A DNA stretch of 64,000 nucleotides from Carboxylicivirga fragile (GCA_025499625.1 JAFMVD010000024.1:20860-84859), one strand, 5' to 3'. Shown: positions 34,576 through 45,341, counted from the stretch's first letter. Numbers and translations are program-made. Notes: generated by a model from the letters alone, not told the origin.

Positions 34576-35058
34576 ATGATTAAATTTAAGATTGCTTTAT
34601 TAAGTCTGGTTACCATTTTAGTGGTAAGTAGCTCAACCGTTGCTCAAGAAAAAGAAATTGGCGGAGGTTTAACTTTTATTTCTGAAACATATGCTTCTCC
34701 TGTTGGTTTTAGTGGCCGTTATTATCACTATTTAAATGAAGAGTTAAGATTAGTACCAATGGTTGATTTAGCTTTTGGTGACTTTAACGTTTTTGATATA
34801 GCTGCCGGAGCTCATTTCTTACCAGAGTTCGCTAATTGGGATCCATTCAGATATTATTTTGCTGCTTATGTTGATTATTCTTATTTATGGAAGGATGAAT
34901 TTAATGATAGTGGTTTAGGAGTTCAACTGCAATTTGGTGGTTTTGAATACAAGTTGGATGATTTTAAGTTCTTTGCCGAGTCGGGAATTCGTTTTGGAGG
35001 ACCGAATGATTATGACCCATGGGTAACACGCATTGGAGTTGTAATTTCGTTAGACTGA
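34576..35058 (+). CDS. Small outer-membrane-type beta-barrel protein
   Basis: 160 residues with a signal peptide (about 1-23, cleaved after VAQ). The mature part alternates strands with Tyr/Phe-rich ends (GRYYHYLNEELRLVPMVDLAFG, FAAYVDYSYLW, LGVQLQFGGFEYKLDDF), as in small eight-strand outer membrane barrels. The substrate or role is unknown. A hairpin follows the stop. Confidence 0.7.
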   Translation: MIKFKIALLSLVTILVVSSSTVAQEKEIGGGLTFISETYASPVGFSGRYYHYLNEELRLVPMVDLAFGDFNVFDIAAGAHFLPEFANWDPFRYYFAAYVDYSYLWKDEFNDSGLGVQLQFGGFEYKLDDFKFFAESGIRFGGPNDYDPWVTRIGVVISLD

Positions 35059-35084
35059 TTTCAAATAGAAATATTATAATACAA

Positions 35085-35116
35085 ATTAGCTAATCGTAGT
35101 TTACGGTTAGCTAATT
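35085..35116 (+). terminator. Hairpin after the small beta-barrel gene
   Basis: AATTAGCTAA and TTAGCTAATT arms around a CG-containing loop, followed by a modest T/A stretch. Confidence 0.65.
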
Positions 35117-35150
35117 ACTATTTTAATAATCCCAATAAACGCTACAACAA

Positions 35151-37232
35151 ATGAAAGCTTATACGAGGTTACTTACTATATTATCTTTATACATATTGAG
35201 CGTTGTCTCTGTGTTTGCTGATAATACACCTGTAGAATGGTTAGAGGAATTCACAAGTGAAGTTGTTACTAAATCAAATACATATACGCAAGAGTTTAAA
35301 TGGGTAGATCGTGATAAATATCTAATTCAGATGTCTGTTCAGCGAATTGATAAAAAGGGGCGTTCTGAGGAAAAAGAGTTCTTCTTTTACCTTCCGGATA
35401 TTGATGAAAATGCATTGCAGTTTAAAGCAACGGGAGAGTATATTACGGTTTTTCTTAGAACTCAATTGTCTCAGAAATTTATGTTTGAGGAAGAGAATGG
35501 TGAGATGAAGAGTTATTTAAATGAGATAACATTGTTTACCGATGAAGTTGGGAAGGCTAGAAAAATAATAGAAGTATTTAAATCGCAACTTCCTGAAAGT
35601 AGAAAGAGTCTGAATCTGTGGCAAACTGCAAATGATGCCAAAGATTGGATTCAGGCCAATGTCACTTCTGTTAATTATGATGCTGAAGAGTTTGAGCAGA
35701 GTATAAGTATAGAAGGAGAAGGGCGTTTACTATCTTTTGAACGAAATTTTACCAATTCAAAAGGCTTGGCGGTTGCCGAAGAATATGTGTTGAATATTAC
35801 CGATATTGATATCTCGAAACCAATGTTGGTAATAACTGGAAATCGTTTGAGCATTAAGTTAGAGACTAAAGAAAACCATAAGTATGTATCCAAACATGTA
35901 AATGGAGAAATACAAAACTATAGTAATAACATGGTGATTTATGCCGATGACTTGGCACGTGCCCGAAATCTAATCAATGCGGTTCGCTTTGTTGTGCCAA
36001 AAACCAAAGATCACCGTGTGGAGCTCGGTTCAGCTTCGGAATCATTGGATTTTTTAAACGCAAATTCTGAACTCAATCAAGTTGGAAGCAATCAGTTCGA
36101 ACATGTTTTTCAATTTACAAGCGAAGAAAAACACAAATTAATAATTGAGACGAGTAAAGTTGATGCGAAAGAAGTTGAGACTATTATTAAAGAAGAAGTT
36201 AGTATTGTAGATTTAGAACCACGAGCACAGATTGCTGTGAGTGGAAAGAATATAAAAGTTGTCTTGCTGCTAAAAGAAAACCATAAGTTCTTTAAAGTTG
36301 AAAAGAACGAAGTGAAGCAATCATTTACAAGCAAGGCATTTGTTTATGCTGCTTCTGTTGAACAAGCGCGTAATATGGTTCATGCCTTATCTTACTTGGT
36401 TGATAATGATACTTTCGAACCGAAGGAGTTTGCATCGGAGGATGAGGTGAGTACTTGGTTGAGCAGCGAGGTGAGTGATGTAGTTTTAGGACTAATATCC
36501 TACGAGCAGGAAATGAACATCGATAAAAGTAAGGAAAATGTTATTAACCTACATCTTAATTCAACTAATGAAGATGTAACAAAAAAGATGGTTTTTAAGT
36601 GTTTTCCACAAGACATTAATGCAAAAGCTTTAAAAATTGAAGTGTCAGGAAAGGAAATGTTTGTTGATGTTTCAACAGGAAAATTAAAATATGTAGCACG
36701 AACTCTTGAAGATAGTCCTGAAAATTATGATAATGAAATGCGTGTGTATTTCGATGATTCTGGGAAAGCAAAATCATTCATTAATGCCATTAAATTTCTG
36801 CATTCAAAAATGGCAAATGTGGAACATGGATTTGAATCGCAAGATGCTGCCATTGCATTTCTTAATGAGAATGTAGTAACTGTTACTTTAGATAAGTATG
36901 AGCACAAACAAGCAATAAACCTTGAAATGGCAGATTGTATATTTACCTATACCAATGCTTCTTCTGATTCAAAGGGTGGGTATAACGAATGGATTTATGA
37001 ATTTACGGCTTCTGATCTTGGTAAAAACGCAGCTAATATTAAGGTGGTTGGTAAAAGTGTAGCCGTAGTGCTTACTACCCGTGGAGAAAGTAAGCTTATT
37101 AAACCATACAAGAATAATGATCCGCAAAAATTCGTTTCGAATATGCAGGTGTATGCTCCAGATATTTTAACGGCAAAACGATTGAGAGAAGCTTTTCTTA
37201 AAGTGTCAGAAGAGTGTAAGATGAAGCAATAA
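35151..37232 (+). CDS. Secreted protein of five ~130-residue repeats
   Basis: 693 residues with a signal peptide (1-23) and five divergent tandem units at about 28-147, 158-285, 296-417, 430-552 and 563-686. Each unit has, in order, a W/F-L-x-E-V start, a beta-rich core, a xITGxxxxVxL-like strand pair with a Lys-rich stretch, then a closing strand-helix MxVYADDxxxARxLINAxxFL. The last part is the clearest: VIYADDLARARNLINAVRF (unit 2), RVYFDDSGKAKSFINAIKF (unit 4) and QVYAPDILTAKRLREAF (unit 5). No enzyme motif or known family is recognised. It is probably a periplasmic or surface binding scaffold. A beta-barrel gene and a membrane protein gene follow on the same strand. Confidence 0.8.
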   Translation: MKAYTRLLTILSLYILSVVSVFADNTPVEWLEEFTSEVVTKSNTYTQEFKWVDRDKYLIQMSVQRIDKKGRSEEKEFFFYLPDIDENALQFKATGEYITVFLRTQLSQKFMFEEENGEMKSYLNEITLFTDEVGKARKIIEVFKSQLPESRKSLNLWQTANDAKDWIQANVTSVNYDAEEFEQSISIEGEGRLLSFERNFTNSKGLAVAEEYVLNITDIDISKPMLVITGNRLSIKLETKENHKYVSKHVNGEIQNYSNNMVIYADDLARARNLINAVRFVVPKTKDHRVELGSASESLDFLNANSELNQVGSNQFEHVFQFTSEEKHKLIIETSKVDAKEVETIIKEEVSIVDLEPRAQIAVSGKNIKVVLLLKENHKFFKVEKNEVKQSFTSKAFVYAASVEQARNMVHALSYLVDNDTFEPKEFASEDEVSTWLSSEVSDVVLGLISYEQEMNIDKSKENVINLHLNSTNEDVTKKMVFKCFPQDINAKALKIEVSGKEMFVDVSTGKLKYVARTLEDSPENYDNEMRVYFDDSGKAKSFINAIKFLHSKMANVEHGFESQDAAIAFLNENVVTVTLDKYEHKQAINLEMADCIFTYTNASSDSKGGYNEWIYEFTASDLGKNAANIKVVGKSVAVVLTTRGESKLIKPYKNNDPQKFVSNMQVYAPDILTAKRLREAFLKVSEECKMKQ

Positions 37233-37331
37233 TCAATAATGTGAAATTTGTTTATTCAGGCGATTAGGGTCGAAATGGCGATTGTTAATAGTTTGGATGA
37301 TAGTGCATTAAAACAAGTATAAATTATTATA

Positions 37332-37982
37332 ATGAAAAGAATTCTATTTGTATGTATATTGGGTTTAGTCTCATTTATGACTATTTCGTCACAAACGATT
37401 AAACCGCGATTCGGATTTGGTTTATCAACATTTGCTACTTCAGGTGGCAGTATTGACACTGATGTGTCATCACGATTTAAAATACACCTTGGTGCTACTT
37501 ATGAGCACGAAATGAACGAATCGTTAATGTTTCAGACAGGATTATTATTTGAAGGAAAAGGAGCAAGGGAATATGGTGCTGTTGGCTCCTTTTCTCAGGA
37601 AGTTATTTACAATCCAGTTTATATGATAATTCCCGTTGCTGCAAAATACTATTTTTCAGCAAATAGTGATTTGCAATTTTTTGGTAATGGCGGTTTTTAC
37701 GCTGGGATTGGCCTTGGTGGCAAGGCTAAACTTACTGAAAATGATGCTGGTAATATAGAAAAGGAATCTGCAAAGGTATTTTCTACCGATGCTTTAAAAC
37801 GAATGGATTTCGGTGTAGAGTTTGGAGGTGGTGTAATTGTACCTTTTTCTGGAATGGATGTAGAATTTGGTATGCTTTTAAGTTTTGGACTTACTAATAT
37901 TGGTCGTTCATCTAACTTAAATGTTAATACGCTAAAAAACCAAGCTTATAAGTTGTACGTAGCAGTGCCATTTTCTTTATAG
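37332..37982 (+). CDS. PorT-like outer membrane beta-barrel protein
   Basis: 216 residues with a signal peptide (about 1-18, ...TISSQ) and an outer membrane barrel pattern (RFGFGLSTFATSGG, HLGATYEHEMNESLMFQTGLLFEG, YNPVYMIIPVAAKYYF, FGNGGFYAGIGLGG). The LLFEGKG and IPVAAKYYF segments are like the OMP_b-brl_2/PorT class of Bacteroidota. It lies 99 bases after the five-repeat gene and 8 bases before the next gene. Confidence 0.78.
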   Translation: MKRILFVCILGLVSFMTISSQTIKPRFGFGLSTFATSGGSIDTDVSSRFKIHLGATYEHEMNESLMFQTGLLFEGKGAREYGAVGSFSQEVIYNPVYMIIPVAAKYYFSANSDLQFFGNGGFYAGIGLGGKAKLTENDAGNIEKESAKVFSTDALKRMDFGVEFGGGVIVPFSGMDVEFGMLLSFGLTNIGRSSNLNVNTLKNQAYKLYVAVPFSL

Positions 37983-37990
37983 TTAAAATT

Positions 37991-38575
37991 ATGAAAGAGG
38001 CTAATGTAGATTATGGTTTTCAAGTTCTAGACATTGAAAATGGGTCACGTATAAATTATAAAAGAGCTAGGGCTGGTTTTGGTGCTGGTTGTATGTCAAT
38101 AATTTTGGTGTTTGCATTATTACTATTGTCGTACTTAATTGTTTCACTTATGGAGCAGTCGGGTATGCGGCAATCAGGAATGGCTTTTTGGGCAATTGTT
38201 ATGATAGCAGCAATCGTATTAATTTTTTGGAATAAGGCAAGGAAGAGAAGGGGACCGTATCATTTTGATTTGTTGAAAGATTGCATTGTAGCAAAAGATA
38301 CTCGTTATGACAAGGTTCATGTGACCAAAGTGTTTTTAAATAATTCCATTGATAAGAATTATTCAGAAGAATATATTATTGCAGGAGGAGGACTCGCCGG
38401 GGGTATGACAGCGGCAAGTAATGATTTAGGTCGTATTTATCGGAAATCTATGCGTAAAGCTTCATTTGCGGTATGTATATTATATGGAACAAAGGAAGTT
38501 AAGATAGCTTATCCTTTAGCGGAAAATCAGGCTATTGCATTGTATAATAAGGTAAAGGAGGATTTGGATCAATAA
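37991..38575 (+). CDS. Two-span membrane protein, unknown
   Basis: 194 residues: a soluble N-terminus (1-27), a Gly-rich lead-in to two membrane spans (about 35-53 and 64-78), and a cytoplasmic C-terminal half with a conserved-looking Gly-rich stretch IIAGGGLAGGMTAASN (about 129-144) and alternating strands. Not a known family to me. Co-transcribed with the PorT-like gene by spacing. Confidence 0.65.
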   Translation: MKEANVDYGFQVLDIENGSRINYKRARAGFGAGCMSIILVFALLLLSYLIVSLMEQSGMRQSGMAFWAIVMIAAIVLIFWNKARKRRGPYHFDLLKDCIVAKDTRYDKVHVTKVFLNNSIDKNYSEEYIIAGGGLAGGMTAASNDLGRIYRKSMRKASFAVCILYGTKEVKIAYPLAENQAIALYNKVKEDLDQ

Positions 38576-38655
38576 GATTCTTAGCTTCTTGAATTTATAA
38601 GGAAAAGGCATGCGCATGATGCGTGTGTCTTTTGTATAAGAGTTTGTACAGTTAC

Positions 38656-38919
38656 TTATTCATTCGCCAGCTTCCAAAGTGTTAAAAAGCTTGTTTTAAT
38701 AATTGCCTCGTATTTCTGAATGTCAATTTTCTCTACCGTATCATCCGGCAGGTGATAGGATGGATGACCTTCGGTATGAAACCACATGATTGGGATGTCT
38801 TGTCTGGCAAAAGAGGCATTGTCACTGCCCGATATCGGCTTGTTCCAAGGTCTTGGTTTTATATTTAAACCAAATAACTTTGAAGAAAGGTTGATCGCAT
38901 TTTTTACAAATGCACCGTC
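38656..38919 (-). pseudogene. M28 peptidase 3' remnant
   Basis: On the minus strand, 87 codons run from 38919 to the stop at 38656-38658 and translate to a typical C-terminus of an M28 zinc exopeptidase: KPISGSDNASFARQDIPIMW, HTEGHPSYHLPDDTVEKIDI, and a final helix ending WKLANE. The frame is preceded directly by a stop codon, and the N-terminal two thirds with most zinc ligands is missing. It is a gene fragment beside the ribosomal cluster. Confidence 0.85.
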
Positions 38920-39050
38920 TCAATGAATTGAATTACGCCAGGAATGAAATAATTGTTAACGATTACTAACAAATTGTCTTTTAGGCAAAAAAGATGGTGC
39001 GATATGAAAAAAAATAGACATAGTTCTGCTCTTTTTTAATTGTAAATTAG

Positions 39051-39132
39051 TACTTTTGCAGCGCTTTTTTGTCTAAATGAGCCAAAAGAGTTGAGAATCA
39101 GTGGGTTTTTTGAAGGTAATAATGTACCTTTG
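39051..39132 (+). promoter_or_regulatory. Candidate promoters of the ribosomal supercluster
   Basis: Two -7 elements, TACTTTTG (39051-39058) and TACCTTTG (39125-39132), both followed by CAGC, lie 130 and 55 bases before rpsL. Neither has a perfect TTTG box 19-21 bp upstream. Similar TAnnTTTGCA words are typical of strong Bacteroidota promoters. Confidence 0.5.
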
Positions 39133-39186
39133 CAGCCCGTTTTGAAGTAATGAAAGAGATTGTTTAATACAATATATTTAAATTTT

Positions 39187-39570
39187 ATGCCAACAATTCA
39201 TCAGTTAGTTAGAAAAGGACGAGACAAGCAGGTGGACAAAAGTAAGTCACGTGCTTTGGACGCATGTCCTCAAAGACGAGGTGTGTGTGTGAGGGTGTAT
39301 ACCACTACTCCAAAGAAGCCGAACTCAGCAATGAGAAAGGTAGCGAGGGTGCGTTTAACCAATGGTAAAGAGGTTAATGCTTACATTCCGGGAGAAGGAC
39401 ACAACTTGCAGGAACACAGTATCGTATTAGTTCGCGGAGGTAGAGTAAAAGACCTTCCGGGTGTACGTTATCACTTGGTTCGTGGTGCACTAGATGCATC
39501 AGGAGTAGACGGACGTACGCAGCGCCGTTCAAAATATGGCACTAAGAAGCCAAAGGCTGCTAAGAAGTAA
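39187..39570 (+). CDS. rpsL: Ribosomal protein S12
   Basis: Small-subunit decoding-centre protein. The ATG at 39187 ([12 protein letters not shown]) is chosen over an upstream in-frame start because the family begins with MPTI. 127 residues with the streptomycin-region loops [15 protein letters not shown] and [11 protein letters not shown]. First gene of the merged str-S10-spc-alpha cluster. Confidence 0.99.
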   Translation: MPTIHQLVRKGRDKQVDKSKSRALDACPQRRGVCVRVYTTTPKKPNSAMRKVARVRLTNGKEVNAYIPGEGHNLQEHSIVLVRGGRVKDLPGVRYHLVRGALDASGVDGRTQRRSKYGTKKPKAAKK

Positions 39571-39679
39571 TAATTGTGTAGTGCGTTGTTTACTTGGTTA
39601 GTACTGGATGAGTAAACGCCAAGCGTTGAAGACTAGGAACGACAGCCAAGGAGAATAGCAAAGTAAACAAAAAGAAAAG

Positions 39680-40156
39680 ATGAGAAAAAGTAAACCAAAA
39701 AAGAGGATCATACTACCAGATCCACGATTTAACGACATTCAGGTGACACAGTTTGTGAACAACTTGATGTTGGATGGAAAGAAATCCATCGCTTTCAAAA
39801 TTTTCTATGATGCCATGGATCGTATGGCTGACAAAGCAGAAAAAGAAGGTAAGCCAGTATTGGAAATCTTCAAGAAAGCACTTGAAAACATTACTCCTGC
39901 GGTGGAGGTTAAAAGCCGTCGTGTTGGTGGGGCTACATTTCAGGTTCCAACGGAAATTCGTCCAGCCCGTAAGATGTCCATCAGCATGAAGAACTTGATT
40001 TTATTCTCGCGTAAGCGTAGTGGAAAATCAATGGCAGAGAAATTGTCTGCCGAAATTGTTGCTGCATATAATTTAGAAGGCGCTGCCTACAAGAAGAAAG
40101 AAGACATGCATAAGATGGCGGAAGCTAACCGTGCATTTGCTCACTTCAGATTTTAA
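39680..40156 (+). CDS. rpsG: Ribosomal protein S7
   Basis: Primary 16S rRNA-binding protein of the small-subunit head. 158 residues, with [27 protein letters not shown] and the VGGATFQVP hairpin near the E-site. It follows rpsL after a 109-base spacer, the longest inside the str part, and is followed by fusA after 26 bases. Confidence 0.99.
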   Translation: MRKSKPKKRIILPDPRFNDIQVTQFVNNLMLDGKKSIAFKIFYDAMDRMADKAEKEGKPVLEIFKKALENITPAVEVKSRRVGGATFQVPTEIRPARKMSISMKNLILFSRKRSGKSMAEKLSAEIVAAYNLEGAAYKKKEDMHKMAEANRAFAHFRF

Positions 40157-40182
40157 TCAATAATTTTAAGGATTTAATTGTC

Positions 40183-42294
40183 ATGGGAAAGGCAGATCTT
40201 AAAAAGACCAGAAACATTGGGATTATGGCCCATATCGATGCTGGTAAAACAACGACTACAGAGCGTATCTTGTTTTATACTGGTATCACTCACAAGATTG
40301 GTGAGGTACACGATGGTGCCGCTACAATGGACTGGATGGAACAGGAGCAAGAGCGTGGTATTACTATTACCTCTGCAGCTGTAACTACTAACTGGATTTA
40401 CGAAGGTGTTGAAAATAAAGTTAACATTATTGATACTCCGGGTCATGTTGACTTTACTGTTGAGGTAGAGCGTTCGTTACGTATATTAGATGGTGCAGTT
40501 GCATTATTTTGTGCTGTTGGTGGTGTAGAGCCTCAGTCTGAAACTGTTTGGCGTCAGGCTAATAAATATAATGTACCACGTATCGGATTCGTTAATAAAA
40601 TGGATCGTTCGGGTGCTAACTTTTTCGAAGTAGTTCGTCAGGTTCGCGAAATGTTGGGTGCAAATCCAATTCCTTTGCAAATTCCAATTGGTGCTGAGGA
40701 TGATTTCCAAGGTGTGATTGACTTAATCGAAAACAAAGCTGTTGTGTGGTTCGACGATGAGCAAATGGGTTCTCGTTACGAATTGCAGGAGATACCTGAG
40801 AACTTGAAAGCAGAAGCTGAAGAGTGGAGAGGTAAATTGGTTGAAGCAGTTGCTGAACACGATGATGAATTAATGGAGCGTTATTTCGAAGATCCAGATT
40901 CAATTACTCGTGATCAAATGATCGAAGTAATTCGTAAGGCAACTATTGCTCAAACAATTACTCCAATGATGTGTGGTTCAGCCTTTAAAAATAAAGGTGT
41001 TCAACGTTTATTAGATGCAGTAATTCAGTACTTACCAAGTCCAGCGGACATAGGTGAGATTCAAGGTTTCAACCCTAAGACTGAAGAGGAAGTATCATAT
41101 AAGATGGACGAAGATGAGCCATTGTCAGCACTTGCGTTTAAAATTGCTACTGACCCATTCGTAGGCCGTTTGGCATTTATGCGTGTGTACTCGGGTAAAA
41201 TCGATGCAGGTTCATATGTGTTGAATACACGTACCGGTAAAAAAGAGCGTATCTCTCGTTTATATCAAATGAAATCGAACAAGCAGTTGCCTCGTGAGGT
41301 AATTGGTGCTGGTGATATTTGTGCTGGTGTTGGTTTCAAAGATATTCGTACAGGTGATACACTTTGTGACGAAAAACATCCTATTATTCTCGAATCAATG
41401 GACTTTCCAGAGCCAGTAATTGGTGTTGCTGTTGAGCCATTGTCTCAAAAAGACATGGATAAAATGGGTGTTGCTTTAGGTAAATTAGCTGAAGAGGATC
41501 CTACATTCCGCGTTCAAACTAACGAAGAAACCGGACAAACAGTAATCTCTGGTATGGGTGAGCTTCACCTTGAGGTATTGATCGACCGTTTGAAGCGTGA
41601 GTTTAAAGTTGAATGTAACCAGGGTATGCCTCAGGTAACATACAAAGAAACCATTACTCAAGAAGTTGAGCTTCGCGAAGTATTCAAGAAGCAGTCTGGT
41701 GGTCGTGGTAAATTTGCCGATATTCAGTTCCGTATGGGGCCTGCTGATGAAGGAAAAACTGGTCTTCAGTTCGAAAGCATCATTAAAGGTGGTAACATAC
41801 CTAAAGAATATATTCCTTCAATTGAGAAAGGATTTAAAGAAGCCATGTTAAATGGTGTACTTGCGGGTAACGAAGTTGAAAACTTGAAAGTAACAGTTTT
41901 TGATGGTTCTTTCCACGCAGTCGATTCTGATCAGTTGTCATTTGAGATTTGTGCACGTCAAGGGTTTAAATCAGGTTCAGCACAAGCTAAACCGCAGTTA
42001 TTAGAGCCTATTATGCGTGTTGAAGTAGTTACTCCAGAAGAGTACATGGGTGATATCATCGGTGACTTCAACAAGCGTCGTGGACAAGTAGAAGGAATGG
42101 AATCTAAAGCAGGAGCTCGTGTAGTTAAGGCTAAGGTACCATTGGCTGAGATGTTCGGATATGTTACGGCATTACGTACTATCTCGTCTGGTCGCGCTAC
42201 TTCATCAATGGAATTCTTAGAGTACGCAGGTGTACCTAAGGCAATTGCGATGGAAGTGGTAAAAGAAGCAAAAGGAAAAGTAGAATTATTATAA
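40183..42294 (+). CDS. fusA: Elongation factor G
   Basis: Translocation GTPase of 703 residues with G1 AHIDAGKTT, switch [14 protein letters not shown] and NKMDR, then domains II-V. The lineage-standard order rpsL-rpsG-fusA is kept, but tuf does not follow: rpsJ of the S10 operon comes next after 15 bases. One full-length EF-G is here; any paralog would be elsewhere. Confidence 0.99.
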   Translation: MGKADLKKTRNIGIMAHIDAGKTTTTERILFYTGITHKIGEVHDGAATMDWMEQEQERGITITSAAVTTNWIYEGVENKVNIIDTPGHVDFTVEVERSLRILDGAVALFCAVGGVEPQSETVWRQANKYNVPRIGFVNKMDRSGANFFEVVRQVREMLGANPIPLQIPIGAEDDFQGVIDLIENKAVVWFDDEQMGSRYELQEIPENLKAEAEEWRGKLVEAVAEHDDELMERYFEDPDSITRDQMIEVIRKATIAQTITPMMCGSAFKNKGVQRLLDAVIQYLPSPADIGEIQGFNPKTEEEVSYKMDEDEPLSALAFKIATDPFVGRLAFMRVYSGKIDAGSYVLNTRTGKKERISRLYQMKSNKQLPREVIGAGDICAGVGFKDIRTGDTLCDEKHPIILESMDFPEPVIGVAVEPLSQKDMDKMGVALGKLAEEDPTFRVQTNEETGQTVISGMGELHLEVLIDRLKREFKVECNQGMPQVTYKETITQEVELREVFKKQSGGRGKFADIQFRMGPADEGKTGLQFESIIKGGNIPKEYIPSIEKGFKEAMLNGVLAGNEVENLKVTVFDGSFHAVDSDQLSFEICARQGFKSGSAQAKPQLLEPIMRVEVVTPEEYMGDIIGDFNKRRGQVEGMESKAGARVVKAKVPLAEMFGYVTALRTISSGRATSSMEFLEYAGVPKAIAMEVVKEAKGKVELL

Positions 42295-42309
42295 GTTAGT
42301 GATTTCACT

Positions 42310-42615
42310 ATGAGTCAGAAAATTAGAATAAAACTTAAATCTTACGATCACAACTTGGTTGACAAGTCAGCTGAGAAGATCGTAAAGACAGTAAAGAGCA
42401 CTGGTGCAGTGGTAAGTGGACCTATTCCGCTTCCTACGCACAAGCGTATTTTTACTGTGTTGCGCTCCACATTTGTGAACAAGAAATCACGTGAGCAGTT
42501 CCAACTTTCATCGTACAAGCGATTGATCGATATTTATAGCTCAACAGCTAAAACCATCGATGCTTTGATGAAACTAGAATTGCCTAGTGGTGTAGAAGTT
42601 GAAATTAAAGTGTGA
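42310..42615 (+). CDS. rpsJ: Ribosomal protein S10 (NusE)
   Basis: 101 residues, start [14 protein letters not shown]. It binds the 30S head and also works as NusE in antitermination with NusB. The conserved GPIPLPTHK loop and the HSREQ-equivalent KKSREQFQL are present. It is the first gene of the classical S10 operon, here directly downstream of fusA. Confidence 0.99.
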   Translation: MSQKIRIKLKSYDHNLVDKSAEKIVKTVKSTGAVVSGPIPLPTHKRIFTVLRSTFVNKKSREQFQLSSYKRLIDIYSSTAKTIDALMKLELPSGVEVEIKV

Positions 42616-42635
42616 TAATCTTAAATGTTTAAACA

Positions 42636-43253
42636 ATGCCAGGACTAATTGGAAAAAAAATCGGAATGACATCCGTTTTCAGTGCCGATGGAAAGAATGT
42701 TCCATGCACTGTTATCGAAGCAGGCCCTTGCGTAGTGACACAGGTTAAAACTGTGGACACTGACGGCTATGAGGCTGTACAGTTGGCGTTTGACGAAAAA
42801 AGAGAGAAAAGCACAACGCAGCCAGAAGCTGGCCATTTTAAAAAGGCCGGGGCTACTCCTAAACGTAAAGTTGTTGAATTCAATGAATTCGAACAAGAGT
42901 TTAAATTAGGAGACACGTTGGGGGTTGATTTCTTTGAAGAAAACTCATTTGTAGACATTACCGGAATATCAAAAGGTAAAGGTTTTCAAGGGGTAGTTAA
43001 ACGTTACAACTTTAGAGGTGTGGGTGATGCCACCCATGGTCAGCACAATCGCTTACGCGCTCCTGGATCTATTGGTGCAGCATCCTACCCAGCAAGGGTA
43101 TTTAAAGGAATGCGCATGGCAGGTCGTACAGGTGGTGATAGAGTTAAGGTTGAAAACCTTAAAGTAATTAAAGTAATTCCTGAGAACAACCTTCTTTTGG
43201 TTAAAGGTTCAGTACCAGGTGCTAAAGGCTCATATCTAATTATTCAAAAGTAA
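42636..43253 (+). CDS. rplC: Ribosomal protein L3
   Basis: 205 residues, an early assembly protein near the peptidyl transferase centre. Conserved: [12 protein letters not shown] at the start, [27 protein letters not shown] (with the Gln methylated in some bacteria) and [10 protein letters not shown]. Its last stop base is the first base of rplD, which indicates coupling. Confidence 0.99.
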   Translation: MPGLIGKKIGMTSVFSADGKNVPCTVIEAGPCVVTQVKTVDTDGYEAVQLAFDEKREKSTTQPEAGHFKKAGATPKRKVVEFNEFEQEFKLGDTLGVDFFEENSFVDITGISKGKGFQGVVKRYNFRGVGDATHGQHNRLRAPGSIGAASYPARVFKGMRMAGRTGGDRVKVENLKVIKVIPENNLLLVKGSVPGAKGSYLIIQK

Positions 43254-43882
43254 TGGAACTGAACGTAGTAACAATTGAAGGAAAAGATACGGGACGTAAG
43301 GTAGCCTTACCAGAATCCGTATTCGGAATTGAGCCCAGCGATCACGCCATTTACCTAGACGTAAAACAATTCTTGGCAAATAATCGTCAAGGGACTCATA
43401 AGTCGAAAGAACGTGCTGAAATAACAGGTAGTACCCGTAAGATCAAGAAGCAAAAAGGTACAGGTACTGCTCGTGCAGGAAGCATCAAGTCTCCTATTTT
43501 CGTAGGTGGAGGTCGTGTATTCGGTCCACGCCCACGTAATTATCGTTTTAAGTTGAATAAAAAACTTAAACAGTTGGCTCGTAAATCTGCATTAGCTTAC
43601 AAAGCGCAAACGCAAATGATTACTGTAATGGAAGACTTCAACATGGAAGCTCCAAAAACAAAAGAGGTTGTAGCTATCTACAAAAATCTTGAGTTAACAG
43701 GACAACGATCATTGCTTGTTTTGAAAGAAGCTAACGCTAACATCTACCGCTCAGTTCGCAATGTACAGCGTGCAGAGGTAGTGACTATTGCTGATCTTAA
43801 TACGTATGACATCATGAAAGCTAAAAACTTGGTGTTAACTGAAGGTTCAGTTGAAGAATTCGGAAAACTGTTTAACGCATAA
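43253..43882 (+). CDS. rplD: Ribosomal protein L4
   Basis: 209 residues with the exit-tunnel loop [12 protein letters not shown] and [15 protein letters not shown]. In E. coli L4 autoregulates the S10 operon; whether it does so here cannot be read from the sequence. It overlaps rplC by one base. Confidence 0.99.
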   Translation: MELNVVTIEGKDTGRKVALPESVFGIEPSDHAIYLDVKQFLANNRQGTHKSKERAEITGSTRKIKKQKGTGTARAGSIKSPIFVGGGRVFGPRPRNYRFKLNKKLKQLARKSALAYKAQTQMITVMEDFNMEAPKTKEVVAIYKNLELTGQRSLLVLKEANANIYRSVRNVQRAEVVTIADLNTYDIMKAKNLVLTEGSVEEFGKLFNA

Positions 43883-43893
43883 GGAGGCTCGTC

Positions 43894-44184
43894 ATGAAAG
43901 TTATTATTAAACCAATTGTAACGGAGAAAATGACAGAACAAGGCGAAAAGTTGAACCGCTACGCATTTGTTGTTGATAAAGGAGCTAACAAGCTTCAAAT
44001 CAAAGATGCAGTAGAAGAGTTATACAACGTAAGCGTTGCAGCTGTTAATACAATGGTATATGCGGGAAAAGAAAAGTCGCGTTATACTAAGAGTGGAGTT
44101 ATTGTTGGTAGAACAAATTCCTTCAAAAAAGCCATTATTACTTTGGCCGAAGGAGATCAGATAGATTTTTATAGCAATATCTAA
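43894..44184 (+). CDS. rplW: Ribosomal protein L23
   Basis: 96 residues, docking site for trigger factor and SRP at the tunnel exit. Conserved: [21 protein letters not shown], and an internal [10 protein letters not shown] full AAGGAGG Shine-Dalgarno (43881-43887) sits six bases before the ATG, unusual in this phylum. Confidence 0.98.
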   Translation: MKVIIKPIVTEKMTEQGEKLNRYAFVVDKGANKLQIKDAVEELYNVSVAAVNTMVYAGKEKSRYTKSGVIVGRTNSFKKAIITLAEGDQIDFYSNI

Positions 44185-44189
44185 TAAAA

Positions 44190-45014
44190 ATGGCAGTAAG
44201 AAAACTAAAGCCCACAACACCGGGGCAGAGACACAAAATTATTGGTGCGTTTGATTCGATTACCTCAAGCACACCAGAGAAGTCCTTATTGAGGCCGTTA
44301 AAAAAGTCGGGTGGTAGAAATAACACCGGAAAAATGACCATTAGAAATATTGGTGGCGGTCACAAGAGGAAGTATAGAGTAATCGATTTCAAGCGTAATA
44401 AAGACGGTGTTAATGCAACAGTAGAGTCAATTCAGTACGATCCTAACAGGAGTTCTCGTATTGCTTTACTTGCATACGCTGATGGAGAAAAAAGGTACAT
44501 TCTTGCACCTAATGGGTTGCAGGTAGGTCAAGCTATTGCATCAGGGTCAGGGGTTGTTCCTGAGATTGGAAATAGTTTGCCTTTAAGCGAGATTCCACTT
44601 GGCTCCATTATTCACAACATCGAGTTGCGTCCGGGTCAAGGAGGTATTATGGCACGTAGTGCTGGTACTTTTGCTCAATTGGCTGCTCGTGAGGGAAAAT
44701 ACGCGGTTGTTAAATTGCCTTCAGGCGAAACAAGAATGGTATTAGTTGCTTGTCGCGCTACCATAGGTGCGGTTGGTAATTCAGACCACGCTCTTGAGCG
44801 TTCAGGTAAAGCTGGACGTAGTCGTTGGTTGGGACGTCGTCCACGAGTACGTGGTGTGGCAATGAACCCAGTTGATCACCCAATGGGTGGTGGTGAAGGT
44901 CGTTCTTCAGGAGGACATCCAAGATCTCGTACAGGGGTATTGGCGAAGGGTTATAAAACTCGTCATCCGAAGAAGGCTTCTAATCAATATATCATTGAAA
45001 GAAGAAAAAAATAA
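44190..45014 (+). CDS. rplB: Ribosomal protein L2
   Basis: 274 residues, with 23S rRNA-binding and inter-subunit bridge functions. [26 protein letters not shown], and the nearly invariant C-terminal loop [18 protein letters not shown], whose His is important for peptidyl transfer, are present. Confidence 0.99.
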   Translation: MAVRKLKPTTPGQRHKIIGAFDSITSSTPEKSLLRPLKKSGGRNNTGKMTIRNIGGGHKRKYRVIDFKRNKDGVNATVESIQYDPNRSSRIALLAYADGEKRYILAPNGLQVGQAIASGSGVVPEIGNSLPLSEIPLGSIIHNIELRPGQGGIMARSAGTFAQLAAREGKYAVVKLPSGETRMVLVACRATIGAVGNSDHALERSGKAGRSRWLGRRPRVRGVAMNPVDHPMGGGEGRSSGGHPRSRTGVLAKGYKTRHPKKASNQYIIERRKK

Positions 45015-45034
45015 CCGGTTAATTTAAACGAATT

Positions 45035-45304
45035 ATGAGCAGATCATTAAAAAAAGGCCCATTTATCGACTTTAAACTGGAAAAGAAAGTTCTTACACAG
45101 AACGAGTCAGGTAAGAAATCAGTAATTAAAACTTGGGCCCGTGCTTCTATGATTTCTCCGGAATTTGTAGGACACACAATTGCCGTACATAATGGCAATA
45201 AGTTTATCCCGGTTTATGTTACTGAGAATATGGTAGGACACAAATTAGGCGAATTCGCTCCAACCCGTACTTATCGCGGACATGGAGGTAACAAGAAAAG
45301 GTAA
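45035..45304 (+). CDS. rpsS: Ribosomal protein S19
   Basis: 89 residues, 30S head protein contacting S13. [22 protein letters not shown]-like [31 protein letters not shown] pattern (positions about 53-83) is well conserved. Confidence 0.99.
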   Translation: MSRSLKKGPFIDFKLEKKVLTQNESGKKSVIKTWARASMISPEFVGHTIAVHNGNKFIPVYVTENMVGHKLGEFAPTRTYRGHGGNKKR

Positions 45305-45341
45305 TTGGCCTGCCAATATTAAATTCTTTAAACAGTAAAAA

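Noticed and set aside
37256..37459. 67-codon minus-strand frame
   Set aside because: Antisense across the start of the PorT-like gene.
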